Assembly: GCA_014843695.1 (NCBI GenBank)
Contig: CM026402.1
Coordinates: 21,089,911 to 21,153,910, forward strand
Direction: 5' to 3'
DNA from: Archivesica marissinica
Taxonomy: Eukaryota > Mollusca > Bivalvia > Venerida > Vesicomyidae
Length of the DNA stretch: 64,000 nt
Part shown: one piece after another, positions 1-15,494 of the stretch
How positions within the stretch are numbered: position 1 is the stretch's first letter
How the letters are laid out: every line of letters begins with the position of its first letter
Translations under genes and position numbers: made by a program
The notes under the pieces: model-generated
What the model was told of the DNA's origin: nothing
The model's database searches: none
Seen by the model: only the letters and a program-made list of their open reading frames with translations

Positions 1-3000
1 TTCAGTTATCATCGATATAACCCTGAGACAAATCATTACCCACCTTCAGTTATCATCGATATAACCCTGAGACAAATCATTACCCACCTTCAGTTATCAT
101 CGATATAACCCTGAGACAAATCATTACCCACCTTCAGTTATCATCGATATAACCCTGAGACAAATCATTACCCACCTTCAGTTATCATCGATATAACCCA
201 GAGACAAATCATTACCCACCTTCAGTTATCATCGATATAACCCTGAGACAAATCATTACCCACCTTCAGTTATCATCGATATAACCCTGAGACAAATCAT
301 TACCCACCTTCAGTTATCATCGATATAACCCTGAGACAAATCATTACCCACCTTCAGTTATCATCGATATAACCCTGAGACAAATCATTACCCACCTTCA
401 GTATCATCGATATAACCTGAGACAAATCATTACCACCTTCAGTTATCATCGATATAACCCGAGACAAATCATTACCCACCTTCAGTTATCATCGATATAA
501 CCCTGAGACAAATCATTACCCACCTTCAGTTATCATCGATATAACCCGAGACAAATCATTACCCACCTTCAGTTATCATCGATATAACCCCGAGACAAAT
601 CATTACCCACCTTCAGTTATCATCGATATAACCCTGAGACAAATCATTACCCACCTTCAGTATCATCGATATAACCCGAGACAAATCATTACCCACCTTC
701 AGTTATCATCGATATAACCCTGAGACAAATCATTACCCACCTTCAGTTATCATCGATATAACCCGAGACAAATCATTACCCACCTTCAGTTATCATCGAT
801 ATAACCCGAGACAAATCATTACCCACCTTCAGTTATCATCGATATAACCCGAGACAAATCATTACCCACCTTCAGTTATCATCGATATAACCCTGAGACA
901 AATCATTACCCACCTTCAGTTATCATCGATATAACCCGAGACAAATCATTACCCACCTTCAGTTATCATCGATATAACCCAGAGACAAATCATTACCCAC
1001 CTTCAGTTATCATCGATATAACCGAGACAAATCATTCCCACCTTCAGTTATCTCGATATACCGAGACAAATCATTACCCACCTTCAGTTATCATCGATAT
1101 AACCCTGAGACAAATCATTACCCACCTTCAGTTATCATCGATATAACCCTGAGACAAATCATTACCCACCTTCAGTTATCATCGATATAACCCTGAGACA
1201 AATCATTACCCACCTTCAGTTATCATCGATATAACCCTGAGACAAATCATTACCCACCTTCAGTTATCATCGATATAACCCCGAGACAAATCATTACCCA
1301 CCTTCAGTTATCATCGATATAACCCAGAGACAAATCATTACCCACCTTCAGTTATCATCGATATAACCCTGAGACAAATCATTACCCACCTTCAGTTATC
1401 ATCGATATAACCCTGAGACAAATCATTACCCACCTTCGATATAACCCTGAGACAAATAATTACCCACCTTCAGTTATCATCGATATAACCCTGAGACAAA
1501 CATTACCCACCTTCAGTTATCATCGATATAACCCTGAGACAAATCATTACCCACCTTCAGTTATCATCGATATAACCCTGAGACAAACATTACCCACCTT
1601 CAGTTATCATCGATATAACCCTGAGACAAATCATTACCCACCTTCAGTTATCATCGATATAACCCTGAGAAAAATCATTATCCACCTTCAGTTATCAACG
1701 ATATAACCCGGAGACAAACATTACCCACCTTCAGCTATCGTCGATATAACCCCGAGACAAATCATTACCCACCTTCAGTTATCATTGATAAAACCCCTGA
1801 GACAAATCATTACCCACCTTTAGTTATCATCGATATAACCCTGAGACAAATAATTACCCACCTTCAGTTATCATCGATATAACCCTGAGACAAACATTAC
1901 CCACCTTCAGTTATCATCGATATAACCCTGAGACAAATCATTACCCACCTTCAGTTATCATCGATATAACCCGAGACAAATCATTACCCACCTTCAGTTA
2001 TCATCGATATAACCCGAGACAAATCATTCCCCACCTTCAGTTATCATCGATATAACCCTGAGACAAATCATTACCCACCTTCAGTTATCATCGATATAAC
2101 CCTAAGACAAATCATTACCCACCTTTAATTATCATCGATATAACCCTGAGACAAACATTACCCACCTTCAGTTATCATCGATATAGCCCTGAGACAAATC
2201 ATTACCCACCTTTATTTATCATCTATATAACCCTGAGACAAACATTACCCACCTTCAGTTATCATCGATATAACCCTGAGACAAACATTACCCACCTTCA
2301 GTTATCATCGATATAACCCTGAGACAAATCATTACCCACCTTCAGTTATCATCGATATAACCCTGAGAAAAATCATTACCCACCTTCAGTTATCATCGCT
2401 ATAACCCTGAGACAAATCATTACCCACCTTCAGTTATCATCGATATAACCCTGAGACAAATCATTCCCCACCTTCAGTTATCATCGATATAACCCTGAGA
2501 CAAATCATTACCCACCTTCAATTATCATCGATATAGCCCAGAGACAAATCATTACCCACCTTCAGTTATCATCGATATAACCCCGAGACAAATCATTACC
2601 CACCTTTAGTTATCATCGATATAACCCAGAGACAAATCATTACCCACCTTCAGTTATCATCGATATATCTCCGAGACAAATCATTACCCACCTTCAGTTA
2701 TCGTCGATATAACTCCGAGACAAATCATTACTCACCTTCAGTTATCATCGCTATAACCCTGAGACAAATCATTACCCACCTTCAGTTATCATCGATATAA
2801 CCCTGAGACAAATCATTACCCACCTTCAGTTATCATCGATATAACCCCGAGACAAATCATTACCCACCTTCAGTTATCATCGATATAACCCTGAGACAAA
2901 TCATAACCCACCTTCAGTTATCATCGATATAACTCCGAGACAAATCATTCCCCACCTTCAATTATCATCGATATAACCCAGAGACAAATCATTCCCCACC

Positions 3001-6000
3001 TTCAGTTATCATCGATATAACCCTGAGAAAAATCATTCCCCACCTTCAGTTATCATCGATATAACCCTGAGACAAATCATTCCCCACCTTCAGTTATCGT
3101 CGATATAATCCAGAGACAAATCATTCCCCACCTTCAGTTATCATCGATATAACCCTGAGACAAATCATTCCCCACCTTCAGTTATCGTCGATATAACCCA
3201 GAGACAAATCATTCCCCACCTTCAGTTATCATCGATATAACCCAGAGACAAATCATTACCCACCTTCAGTTATCATCGATATAACCCTGAGACAAATCAT
3301 TACCCACCTTCAGTTATCGTCGATATAACCCAGAGACAAACATTACCCACCTTCAGTTATCATCGCTATAACCCCGAGACAAATCATTACCCACCTTCAA
3401 TTATCGTCGATATAACCCAGAGACAAATCATTACCCACCTTCAGTTATCATCGATATAACCCTGAGACAAATCATTCCCCACCTTCAGTTATCATCGCTC
3501 TAACCCTGAGACAAATCATTCCCCACCTTCAGTTATCATCGATATAACTCCGAGACAAATCATTCCCCACCTTCAATTATCATCGATATAACCCAGAGAC
3601 AAATCATTCCCCACCATCAGTTATCATCGATATAACCCTGAGAAAAATCATTCCCCACCTTCAGTTATCATCGATATAACCCTGAGACAAATCATTACCC
3701 ACCTTCAGTTATCGTCGATATAATCCAGAGACAAATCATTCCCCACCTTCAGTTATCATCGATATAACCCTGAGACAAATCATTCCCCACCTTCAGTTAT
3801 CGTCGATATAACCCAGAGACAAATCATTCCCCACCTTCAGTTATCATCGATATAACCCAGAGACAAATCATTACCCACCTTCAGTTATCATCGATATAAC
3901 CCTGAGACAAACATTACCCACCTTCAGTTATCATCGATATAACCCTGAGACAAATCATTACCCACCTTCAGTTATCGTCGATATAACCCAGAGACAAACA
4001 TTACCCACCTTCAGTTATCATCGCTATAACCCCGAGACAAATCATTACCCACCTTCAATTATCGTCGATATAACCCAGAGACAAATCATTACCCACCTTC
4101 AGTTATCATCGATATAACCCTGAGACAAATCATTCCCCACCTTCAGTTATCATCGCTCTAACCCTGAGACAAATAATTAACCACCTTCAGTTATCATCGA
4201 TATAACCCTGAGACAAATCATTCCCCACCTTCTGTTATCATCGATATAACCCTGAGACAAATCATTCCCCCCCCCTTCAGTTATCATCGATATAACCCAG
4301 AGACAAATCATTCCCCACCTTCAGTTATCATCGATATAACCCAGACACAAATCATTCCCCACCTTCAGTTATCATCGATATAACCCAGAGACAAATCATT
4401 ACGCACCTTCAGTTATCATCGATATAACCCATAGACAAATCACTACCCACCTTCAGTTATCATCGATATAACCAAGAGACAAATCATTCCACACCTTCAG
4501 TTATCATCGATATAACTCCGAGACAAATCATTACCCACCTTCAGTTATCATCGATATAACCCAGAGACAAATCATTACCCACCTTCAATTATCATCGATA
4601 TAACCCAGAGACAAACATTACCCACCTTCAGTTATCATCGATATAACCCTGAGACAAATCATTCCCCACCTTCAATTATCATCGATATAACCCAGAGACA
4701 AATCATTACCCACCTTCAGTTATCATCGATATAACCCTGAGACAAATCATTCCCCACCTTCAATTATCGTCGATATAACCCAAAGACAAATCATTCCCCA
4801 CCTTCAGTTATCGTCGATATAACCCTGAGACAAATCATTCCCCACCTTCAGTTATCGTCGGTATAACCCTGAGACAAATCATTCCCCACCTTCAATTATC
4901 GTCGATATAACCCAGAGACAAATCATTCCCCACCTTCAGTTATCGTCGATATAACTCCGAGACAAATCATTACCAACCTTCAGTTATCGTCGATATAACC
5001 CCGAGACAAATCATTACCCACCTTCAGTTATCGTCGATATATCTCCTAGACAAATTATTCCACACCTTCAGTTATCGTCGATATAACTCCGCGACAAATA
5101 ATTCCCCACCTTTAATTATCGTTGATATAACTCCGAGACAAATCATTACCCACCTTCAGTTATCATCGATATAACTCCGAGACAAATCATTACCCACCTT
5201 CAGCTATCGTCGATATAACTCCGAGACAAATCATTACCCACCTTCAGTTATCATCGATATAACTCCGAGACAAATCATTCCCCACCTTCAGTTATCGTCG
5301 ATATAACCCTGAGACAAATCATTACCCACCTTCATTTATCATCGATATAACCCAGAGACAAATCATTCCCCAACTTCAGTTATCATCGATATAACCCAGA
5401 GACAAATCATTCCCCAACTTCAGTTATCATCTATATATATATCCGAGACAAATCATTACCCACCTTCAGTTATCATCGATATAACTCCGAGACAAATCAT
5501 TACCCACCTTCAGTTATCGTCGATATAACCCAGAGACAAATCATTACCCACCTTCAGTTATCATCGATATAACCCAGAGACAAATCATTACCCACCTTCA
5601 GTTATCATCGATATAACCCTGAGACAAATCATTACCCACCTTCAGTTATCGTCTATATAACTCCGAGACAAATCATTACCCACCTTCAGTTATCATCGAT
5701 ATATATATCCGAGACAAATCATTCCCCACCTTCAGTTATCGTCGATATAACCCAGATACAAATCATTCCCACCTTCAGTTATCATCGATATAACTCCGAG
5801 ACAAATCATTACCCACCTTCTGTTATCATCGATATAACCCTGAGACAAATTAATACCCACCTTCAGTTATCATCGATATAACCCCAAGACAAATCATTAC
5901 CCACCTTCATTTATCATCGATATAACCCAGAGATAAATCATTACCCACCTTCAGTTATCATCGATATAACCCTGAGACAAATCATTACCCACCTTCAGTT

Positions 6001-9000
6001 ATCGTCGATATAACCCAGAGACAAATCATTCCCCACCTTCAGTTATCATCGATATAACTCCGCGACAAATCATTACCCACCATCAGATATCATCGATATA
6101 ACTCCGAGACAAATCATTACCCACCTTCAGATATCATCGATATATCTCCGAGACAAATCATTACCCACCTTCAGTTATCATCGATATATCTCCCAGACAA
6201 ATCATTACCCACCTTCAGTTATCATCGATATAACTCCGAGACAAATCATTACCCACCTTCAGCTATCGTCGATATCAATCCGAGACAAATCATTCCCCAC
6301 CTTCAGTTATCATCGCTATAACCCTGAGACAAACATTACCCACCGTCAGTTACCATCGATATAACCCTGAGAAAAATCATCACCCACCTTCAGTTATCAT
6401 CGCTATAACCCCGAGACAAATCATTACCCACCGTCAGTTATCATCGATATAACCCAGAGACAAATCATTACCCACCTTCAATTATCATCGATATAGCCCT
6501 GAGACAAATCATTACCCACCTTCAGATATCATCGAAATAACCCTAAGACAAATCATTCCCCACCTTCAGTTATCATCGCTATAACCCTGAGACAAATCAT
6601 TACCCACCTTCAGTTATCATCGATATAACTCCGAGACAAATCATTCCCCACCTTCAGTTATCGTTGATATAACTCCGAGACAAATCATTCCCCATCTTCA
6701 GTTATCGTCGATATAACCCCGAGACAAATCATTCCCCACCTTCAGTTATCGTCGATATAACCCAGAGACAAATCATTCCCCACCTTCAGTTATCATCGAT
6801 ATAACCCAGAGACAAATCATTACCCACCTTCAGTTATCATCGATATAACCCTGAGACAAACATTACCCACCTTCAGTTATCATCGATATAACCCTGAGAC
6901 AAATCATTACCCACCTTCAGTTATCATCGATATAACCCTGAGACAAATCATTACCCACCTTCAGTTATCATCGATATATCTCCGAGACAAATCATTCCCC
7001 ACCTTCAATTATCATCGATATAACCCTGAGACAAATCATTCCCCACCTTCAGTTATCATCGATATAACCCTGAAACAAATCATTACCCACCTTCAGTTAT
7101 CGTCGATATAACCCAGAGACAAATCATTACCCACCTTCAGTTATCGTCGATATAACTCCGAGACAAATCATTACTCACCTTCAGTTATCATCGATATAAC
7201 CAGAACAAATCATTACCCACCTTCAGTTATCATCGATATAACCAGAGACAAATCATTACCCACCTTCAGTATCATCGATATAACCCAGAGACAAATCATT
7301 ACCACCTTCAGTTATCATCGATATACCTGAGACAAATCATTCCCCACCTTCAGTTATCATCGATATAACTCCGAGACAAATCATTCCCCACCTTCAATTA
7401 TCATCGATATAACCCAGAGACAAATCATTCCCCACCATCAGTTATCATCGATATAACCCTGAGAAAAATCATTCCCCACCTTCAGTTATCATCGATATAA
7501 CCCTGAGACAAATCATTACCCACCTTCAGTTATCGTCGATATAATCCAGAGACAAATCATTCCCCACCTTCAGTTATCATCGATATAACCCTGAGACAAA
7601 TCATTCCCCACCTTCAGTTATCATCGATATAACCCAGAGACAAATCATTACCCACCTTCAGTTATCGTCGATATAACCCAGAGGCAAACATTACCCACCT
7701 TCAGTTATCATCGCTATAACCCCGAGACAAATCATTACCCACCTTCAATTATCGTCGATATAACCCAGAGACAAATCATTACCCACCTTCAGTTATCATC
7801 GATATAACCCTGAGACAAATCATTACCCACATTCAGTTAGGATCGATATAACCCTGAGAAAATTCATTACCCACCTTCAGTTATCATCGATATAACCCTG
7901 AGACAAACATTACCCACCTTCAGTTATCATCGATATAACCCTGAGACAAATCATTACCCACCTTCAGTTATCATCGATATAACCCTGAGACAAATCATTA
8001 CCCACCTTCAATTATCATCGATATAACCCTGAGACAAATCATTACCCACCTTCAGTTATCATCGATATAACCCTGAGACAAATCATTACCCACCTTCAGT
8101 TATCATCGATATAACCATGAGACAAATCATGACCCACCTTCAGTTATCATCGATATAACCCTCAGACAAATCATTACCCACCTTCAGTTATCATCGATAT
8201 AACCCTGAGACAAACATTACCCACCTTCAGTTATCATCGATATAACCCTAAGACAAATCATTACCCACCTACAGTTATCATCGATATAACCCTGAGAAAA
8301 ATCATTACCCACCTTCAGTTATCATCGATATAACCCTGAGACAAACATTACCCACCTTCAGTTATCATCGATATAACCCTGAGACAAATCATTACACACC
8401 TTCAGTTATCATCTATATAACCCTGAGACAAATCATTACCCACCTTCAGTTATCATCGATATAACCCTGAGACAAACATTACACACCTTCAGTTATCATC
8501 GATATAACCCTGAGACAAACATTACCCACCTTCAGTTATCATCGATATAACCCTGAGACAAATCATTACCCACCTTCATCACCGAACCCCAAGACCCATT
8601 CACTCCATCGATATAACCCAAAGACAAATCATTACCCACCTTCATTTATCATCGATATAACCCTGAGACAAATCATTACCCACCCATCGATATAACCCTG
8701 AGACAAATCATTACCCACCTTCAGTTATCATCGATATAACCCAGAGACAAATCATTACCCACCTTCAGTTATCATCGATATAACCCCGAGACAAATCATT
8801 ACCCACCTTCAGTTATCATCGATATAACTCCGAGACAAATCATTACCCACCTTCAGTTATCATCGATATAACTCCGAGACAAATCATTACCCACCTTCAG
8901 TTATCATCGATATAACTCCGAGACAAATCATTACCCACCTTCAGTTATCATCGATATAACCCTGAGACAAATCATTACCCACCTTCAGTTATCATCGATA

Positions 9001-12000
9001 TAACTCCGAGACAAATCATTACCCACCTTCAGTTATCATCGATATAACCCAGAGACAATCATTCCCCACCTTCAGTTATCATCGATATAACCCAGAGACA
9101 AATCATTCCCCACCTTCAGTTATCATCGATATAACCCGAGACAAATCATTACCCACCTTCAGTTATCATCGATATAACCCTGAGACAAATCATTACCCAC
9201 CTTCAGTTATCATCGATATAACCCTGAGACAAATCATTACCCACCTTCAGTTATCATCGATATAACCCTGAGACAAATCATTACCCACCTTCAGTTATCA
9301 TCGATATAACCCCGAGACAAATCATTACCCACCTTCAGTTATCATCGATATAACCCAGAGACAAATCATTACCCACCTTCAGTTATCATCGATATAACCC
9401 TGAGACAAATCATTACCCACCTTCAGTTATCATCGATATAACCCTGAGACAAATCATTACCCACCTTCAGTTATCATCGATATAACCCAGAGACAAATCA
9501 TTACCCACCTTCAGTTATCATCGATATAACCCTGAGACAAATCATTCCCCACCTTCAGTTATCATCGATATAACCCAGAGACAAATCATTACCCACCTTC
9601 AGTTATCATCGATATAACCCTGAGACAAATCATTACCCACCTTCAGTTATCATCGATATAACCCAGAGACAAATCATTACCCACCTTCAGTTATCATCGA
9701 TATAACCCCGAGACAAATCATTACCCACCTTCAGTTATCATCGATATAACTCCTAGACAAATCATTACCCACCTTCAGTTATCATCGATATAACCCAGAG
9801 ACAAATCATTACCCACCTTCAGTTATCATCGATATAACCCTGAGACAAATCATTACCCACCTTCAGTTATCATCGATATAACCCTGAGACAAATCATTAC
9901 CCACCTTCAGTTATCATCGATATAACCCTGAGACAAATCATTACCCACCTTCAGTTATCATCGATATAACCCTGAGACAAATCATTCCCCACCTTCAGTT
10001 ATCATCGATATAACCCTGAGACAAATCATTACCCACCTTCTTATCATCGATATAACCCTGAGACAAATCATTACCCACCTTCAGTTATCATCGATATAAC
10101 CCAGAGACAAATCATTCCCCACCTTCAGTTATCATCGATATAACCCTGAGACAAATCATTACCCACCTTCAGTTATCATCGATATAACCCTGAGACAAAT
10201 CATTACCCACCTTCAGTTATCATCGATATAACCCAGACAAATCATTCCCCACCTTCAGTTATCGTCGATATAACCCAGAGACAAATCATTACCCACCTTC
10301 AGTTATCGTCGATATAACCCAGAGACAAATCATTCCCCACCTTCAGTTATCGTCGATATAACCCAGAGACAAATCATTCCCCACCTTCAGTTATCGTCGA
10401 TATAACCCAGAGACAAATCATTCCCCACCTTCAGTTATCATCGATATAAATCCTAGACAAATCATTACCCACCTTCAGTTATCGTCGATATAACCCAGAG
10501 ACAAATCATTACCCACCTTCAGTTATCATCGATATAACCCCGAGACAAATCATTACCCACCTTCAGTTATCGTCGATATAACTCCGAGACAAATCATTCC
10601 CCACCTTCAGTTATCATCGATATAACCCTGAGACAAATCATTCCCCACCTTCAGTTATCGTCGATATAACCCAGAGACAAATCATTACCCACCTTCAGTT
10701 ATCGTCGATATAACCCGGAGACAAATCATTACCCACCTTCAGTTATCATCGATATAACTCCGAGACAAATCAATACCCACCTTCAGTTATCATCGATATA
10801 ACTCCGAGACAAATCATTACCCACCTTCAGATATCATCGATATAACTCCGAGACAAATCATTACCCACCTTCAGTTATCATCGATATAACCCAGAGACAA
10901 ATCATTACCCACCTTCAGTTATCGTCGATATAACTCCGAGACAAATCATTACCCACCTTCAGATATCATCGATATAACCCAGAGACAATCATTCCCCACC
11001 TTCAGTTATCATCGATATAACCCAGAGACAAATCATTCCCCACCTTCAGTTATCATCTATATAAATCCGAGACAAATCATTACCCACCTTCAGCTATCAT
11101 CGATATAACCCTGAGACAAATCATTACCCACCTTCAGTTATCATCGATATAACCCCGAGACAAATCATTCCCCACCTTCAGTTATCATCGATATAACCCA
11201 GAGACAAATCATTACCCACCTTCAGTTATCATCGATATAACCCTGAGACAAATCATTACCCACCTTCAGTTATCATCGATATAACCCTGAGACAAATCAT
11301 TACCCACCTTCAGTTATCATCGATATAACCCAGAGACAAATCATTACCCACCTTCAGTTATCATCGATATAACCCTGAGACAAATCATTCCCCACCTTCA
11401 GTTATCATCGATATAACCCAGAGACAAATCATTACCCACCTTCAGTTATCATCGATATAACCCTGAGACAAATCATTACCCACCTTCAGTTATCATCGAT
11501 ATAATCCAGAGACAAATCATTACCCACCTTCAGTTATCATCGATATAACTCCGAGACAAATCATTACCCACCTTCAGTTATCATCGATATAACCCTGAGA
11601 CAAATCATTACCCACCTTCAGTTATCATCGATATATCTCCTAGACAAATCATTACCCACCTTCAGTTATCATCGATATAACCCAGAGACAAATCATTACC
11701 CACCTTCAGTTATCATCGATATAACCCTGAGACAAATCATTACCCACCTTCAGTTATCATCGATATAACCCTGAGACAAATCATTACCCACCTTCAGTTA
11801 TCATCGATATAACCCTGAGACAAATCATTCCCCACCTTCAGTTATCATCGATATAACCCTGAGACAAATCATTACCCACCTTCAGTTATCATCGATATAA
11901 CCCTGAGACAAATCATTACCCACCTTCAGTTATCATCGATATAACCCTGAGACAAATCATTACCCACCTTCAGTTATCATCGATATAACCCTGAGACAAA

Positions 12001-15000
12001 TCATTACCCACCTTCAGTTATCATCGATATAACCCAGAGACAAATCATTCCCCACCTTCAGTTATCATCGATATAACCCTGAGACAAATCATTACCCACC
12101 TTCAGTTATCATCGATATAACCCTGAGACAAATCATTACCCACCTTCAGTTATCATCGATATAACCCAGAGACAAATCATTCCCCACCTTCAGTTATCAT
12201 CGATATAACCCAGAGACAAATCATTACCCACCTTCAGTTATCATCGATATAACCCAGAGACAAATCATTCCCCACCTTCAGTTATCGTCGATATAACCCA
12301 GAGACAAATCATTCCCCACCTTCAGTTATCGTCGATATAACCCAGAGACAAATCATTCCCCACCTTCAGTTATCGTCGATATAACCCTGAGACAAATCAT
12401 TCCCCACCTTCAGTTATCGTCGATATAACCCAGAGACAAATCATTACCCACCTTCAGTTATCGTCGATATAACCCTGAGACAAATCATTACCCACCTTCA
12501 TTTATCATCGATATATCTCCGAGACAAATCATTACCCACCTTCAGTTATCATCGATATAACCCCGAGACAAATCATTACCCACCTTCAGATATCATCGAT
12601 ATAACTCCGAGACAAATCATTACCCACCTTCAGTTATCATCGATATAACTCCGAGACAAATCATTACCCACCTTCAGATATCATCGATATAACCCAGAGA
12701 CAATCATTCCCCACCTTCAGTTATCATCGATATAACCCAGAGACAAATCATTCCCCACCTTCAGTTATCATCGATATAAATCCGAGACAAATCATTACCC
12801 ACCTTCAGTTATCATCGATATAACCCTGAGACAAATCATTACCCACCTTCAATTATCATCGATATAACCCTGAGACAAATCATTCCCCACCTTCAGTTAT
12901 CATCGATATAACCCAGAGACAAATCATTACCCACCTTCATTTATCATCGATATAACCCTGAGACAAATCATTACCCACCTTCAGTTATCATCGATATAAT
13001 CCAGAGACAAATCATTACCCACCTTCAGTTATCATCGATATAACCCTGAGACAAATCATTACCCACCTTCAGTTATCATCGATATATCTCCTAGACAAAT
13101 CACTACCCACCTTTAGTTATCATCGATATAACCCAGAGACAAATCATTCCCCACCTTCATTTATCATCGATATAACCCCGAGACAAATCATTACCCACCT
13201 TCATTTATCATCGATATAACCCTGAGACAAATCATTACCCACCTTCATTTATCATCGATATAACCTGAGACAAATCATTACCCACCTTCATTTATCATCG
13301 ATATAACCCTGAGACAAATCATTACCCACCTTCATTTATCATCGATATAACCCTGAGACAAATCATTCCCCACCTTCAGTTATCATCGATATAACCCTGA
13401 GACAAATCATTACCCACCTTCATTTATCATCGATATAACCCTGAGACAAATCATTCCCCACCTTCAGTTATCATCGATATAACCCTGAGACAAATCATTA
13501 CCCACCTTCAGTTATCATCGATATAACCCTGAGACAAATCATTACCCACCTTCATTTATCATCGATATAACCCTGAGACAAATCATTACCCACCTTCATT
13601 TATCATCGATATAACCCAGAGACAAATCATTCCCAACCTTCATTTATCATCGATATAGCCCTGAGACAAATCATTACCCACCTTCATTTATCATCGATAT
13701 AGCCCTGAGACAAATCATTACCCACCTTCATTTATCATCGATATAACCCAGAGACAAATCATTCCCCACCTTCATTTATCATCGATATAACCCTGAGACA
13801 AATCATTACCCACCTTCATTTATCATCGATATAACCCAGAGACAAATCATTACCCACCTTCAGTTATCGTCGATATAACCCAGAGACAAATCATTACCCA
13901 CCTTCAGTTATCGTCGATATAACCCAGAGACAAATCATTCCCCACCTTCAGTTATCGTCGATATAACCCAAAGACAAATCATTCCCCACCTTCAGTTATC
14001 GTCGATATAACCCAGAGACAAATCATTCCCCACCTTCAGTTATCGTCGATATAACACTGAGACAAATCATTCCCCACCTTCAGTTATCGTCTATATAACC
14101 CAGAGACAAATCATTACCCACCTTCAGTTATCGTCGATATAACCCTGAGACAAATCATTACCCACCTTCATTTATCATCGATATATCTCCCAGACAAATC
14201 ATTACCCACCTTCAATTATCATCGATATAACCCTGAGACAAATCATTACCCACCTTCAGTTATCATCGATATATCTCCGAGACAAATCATTACCCACCTT
14301 CAGTTATCATCGATATAACCCTGAAACAAATCATTACCCACCTTCAGTTATCATCGCTATAACTCTGAGACAAATCATTACCCACCTTCAATTATCATCG
14401 ATATAACTCCGAGACAAATCATTCCCCACCTTCAGTTATCATCGATATAACCCCGAGACAAATCATTACCCACCTTTAGTTATCATCGATATAACTCCCA
14501 GACAAATCATTACCCACCTTCAGTTATCATCGATATAACCCAGAGACAAATCATTCCACACCTTCAGTTATCATCGAAATAACCCAGAGACAAATCATTC
14601 CCCACCTTCAGTTATCATCGAAATAACCCAGAGACAAATCATTACCCACCTTCAATTATCATCGATATAACTCCGAGACAAATCATTCCCCACCTTCAGT
14701 TATCATCGATATAACCCCGAGACAAATCATTACCCACCTTTAGTTATCATCGATATAACTCCCAGACAAATCATTACCCACCTTCAGTTATCATCGATAT
14801 AACCCAGAGACAAATCATTCCACACCTTCAGTTATCATCGAAATAACCCAGAGACAAATCATTCCCCACCTTCAGTTATCATCGAAATAACCCAGAGACA
14901 AATCATTACCCACCTTCAGTTATCATCGATATAACCCCGAGACAAATCATTCCCCACCTTCAGTTATCATCGAAATAACCCAGAGACAAATCGTTCCCCA

Positions 15001-15494
15001 CCTTCAGTTATCATCGATATAACCCTGAGACAAATCATTCCCCACCTTCAGTTATCATCGAAATAACCCAGAGACAAATCATTACCCACCTTCAGTTATC
15101 ATCGATATAACCCCGAGACAAATCATTCCCCACCTTCAGTCATCATCGAAATAACCCAGAGACAAAACATTACCCACCTTCAATTATCATCGATATAACC
15201 CAGAGACAAATCATTACCCACCTTCAATTATCATCGATATAACCCAGAGACAAATCATTACCCACCTTCAATTATCATCGATATAACCCAGAGACAAATC
15301 ATTACCCACCTTCAATTATCATCGATATAACCCAGAGACAAATCATTACCCACCTTCAATTATCATCGATATAACCCAGAGACAAATCATTACCCACCTT
15401 CAATTATCATCGATATAACCCCGAGACAAATCATTACCCACCTTCAGCTATCATCGATATATCTCCGAGACAAACCACTACCCACCTTCAGTTA
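1..15494. repeat. 44-bp satellite array (Sat44a), about 350 copies
   Basis: Head-to-tail units of 44 bp fill the first 15.5 kb and continue past the left edge of the window. The unit runs TTCAGTTATCATCGATATAA, then CCCTGAGACAAATCATTACC, then CACC. Most units carry ATCGAT inside an imperfect dyad, GTTAT-CATCGAT-ATAAC. Variation is concentrated at a few positions: CCCTGAG, CCCAGAG, CTCCGAG or CCGAG; ATTACCC or ATTCCCC; TCATCG or TCGTCG; CAGTTATC, CAATTATC or CATTTATC. Positions 1-1,700 are the most uniform in substitutions, and the rest is a mosaic of subtypes with higher-order duplications. No frame stays open. A role in centromeric or other heterochromatin is possible for an array this size but nothing in the sequence shows it. 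Confidence 0.98.
8575..8695. repeat. Disrupted segment inside Sat44a
   Basis: One unit is replaced by about 30 bp that do not match the consensus (CACCGAACCCCAAGACCCAT and the bases after it). A shortened unit follows, in which CACCCATCGATATAA joins two units with the TTCAGTTATC part missing. Normal units resume on both sides. This could be a junction between two arrays, an old deletion with filler sequence, or a consensus error. Confidence 0.8.

Noticed and set aside
1..15494. Telomeric array
   Set aside because: The unit is 44 bp and contains no TTAGGG-type repeat on either strand.
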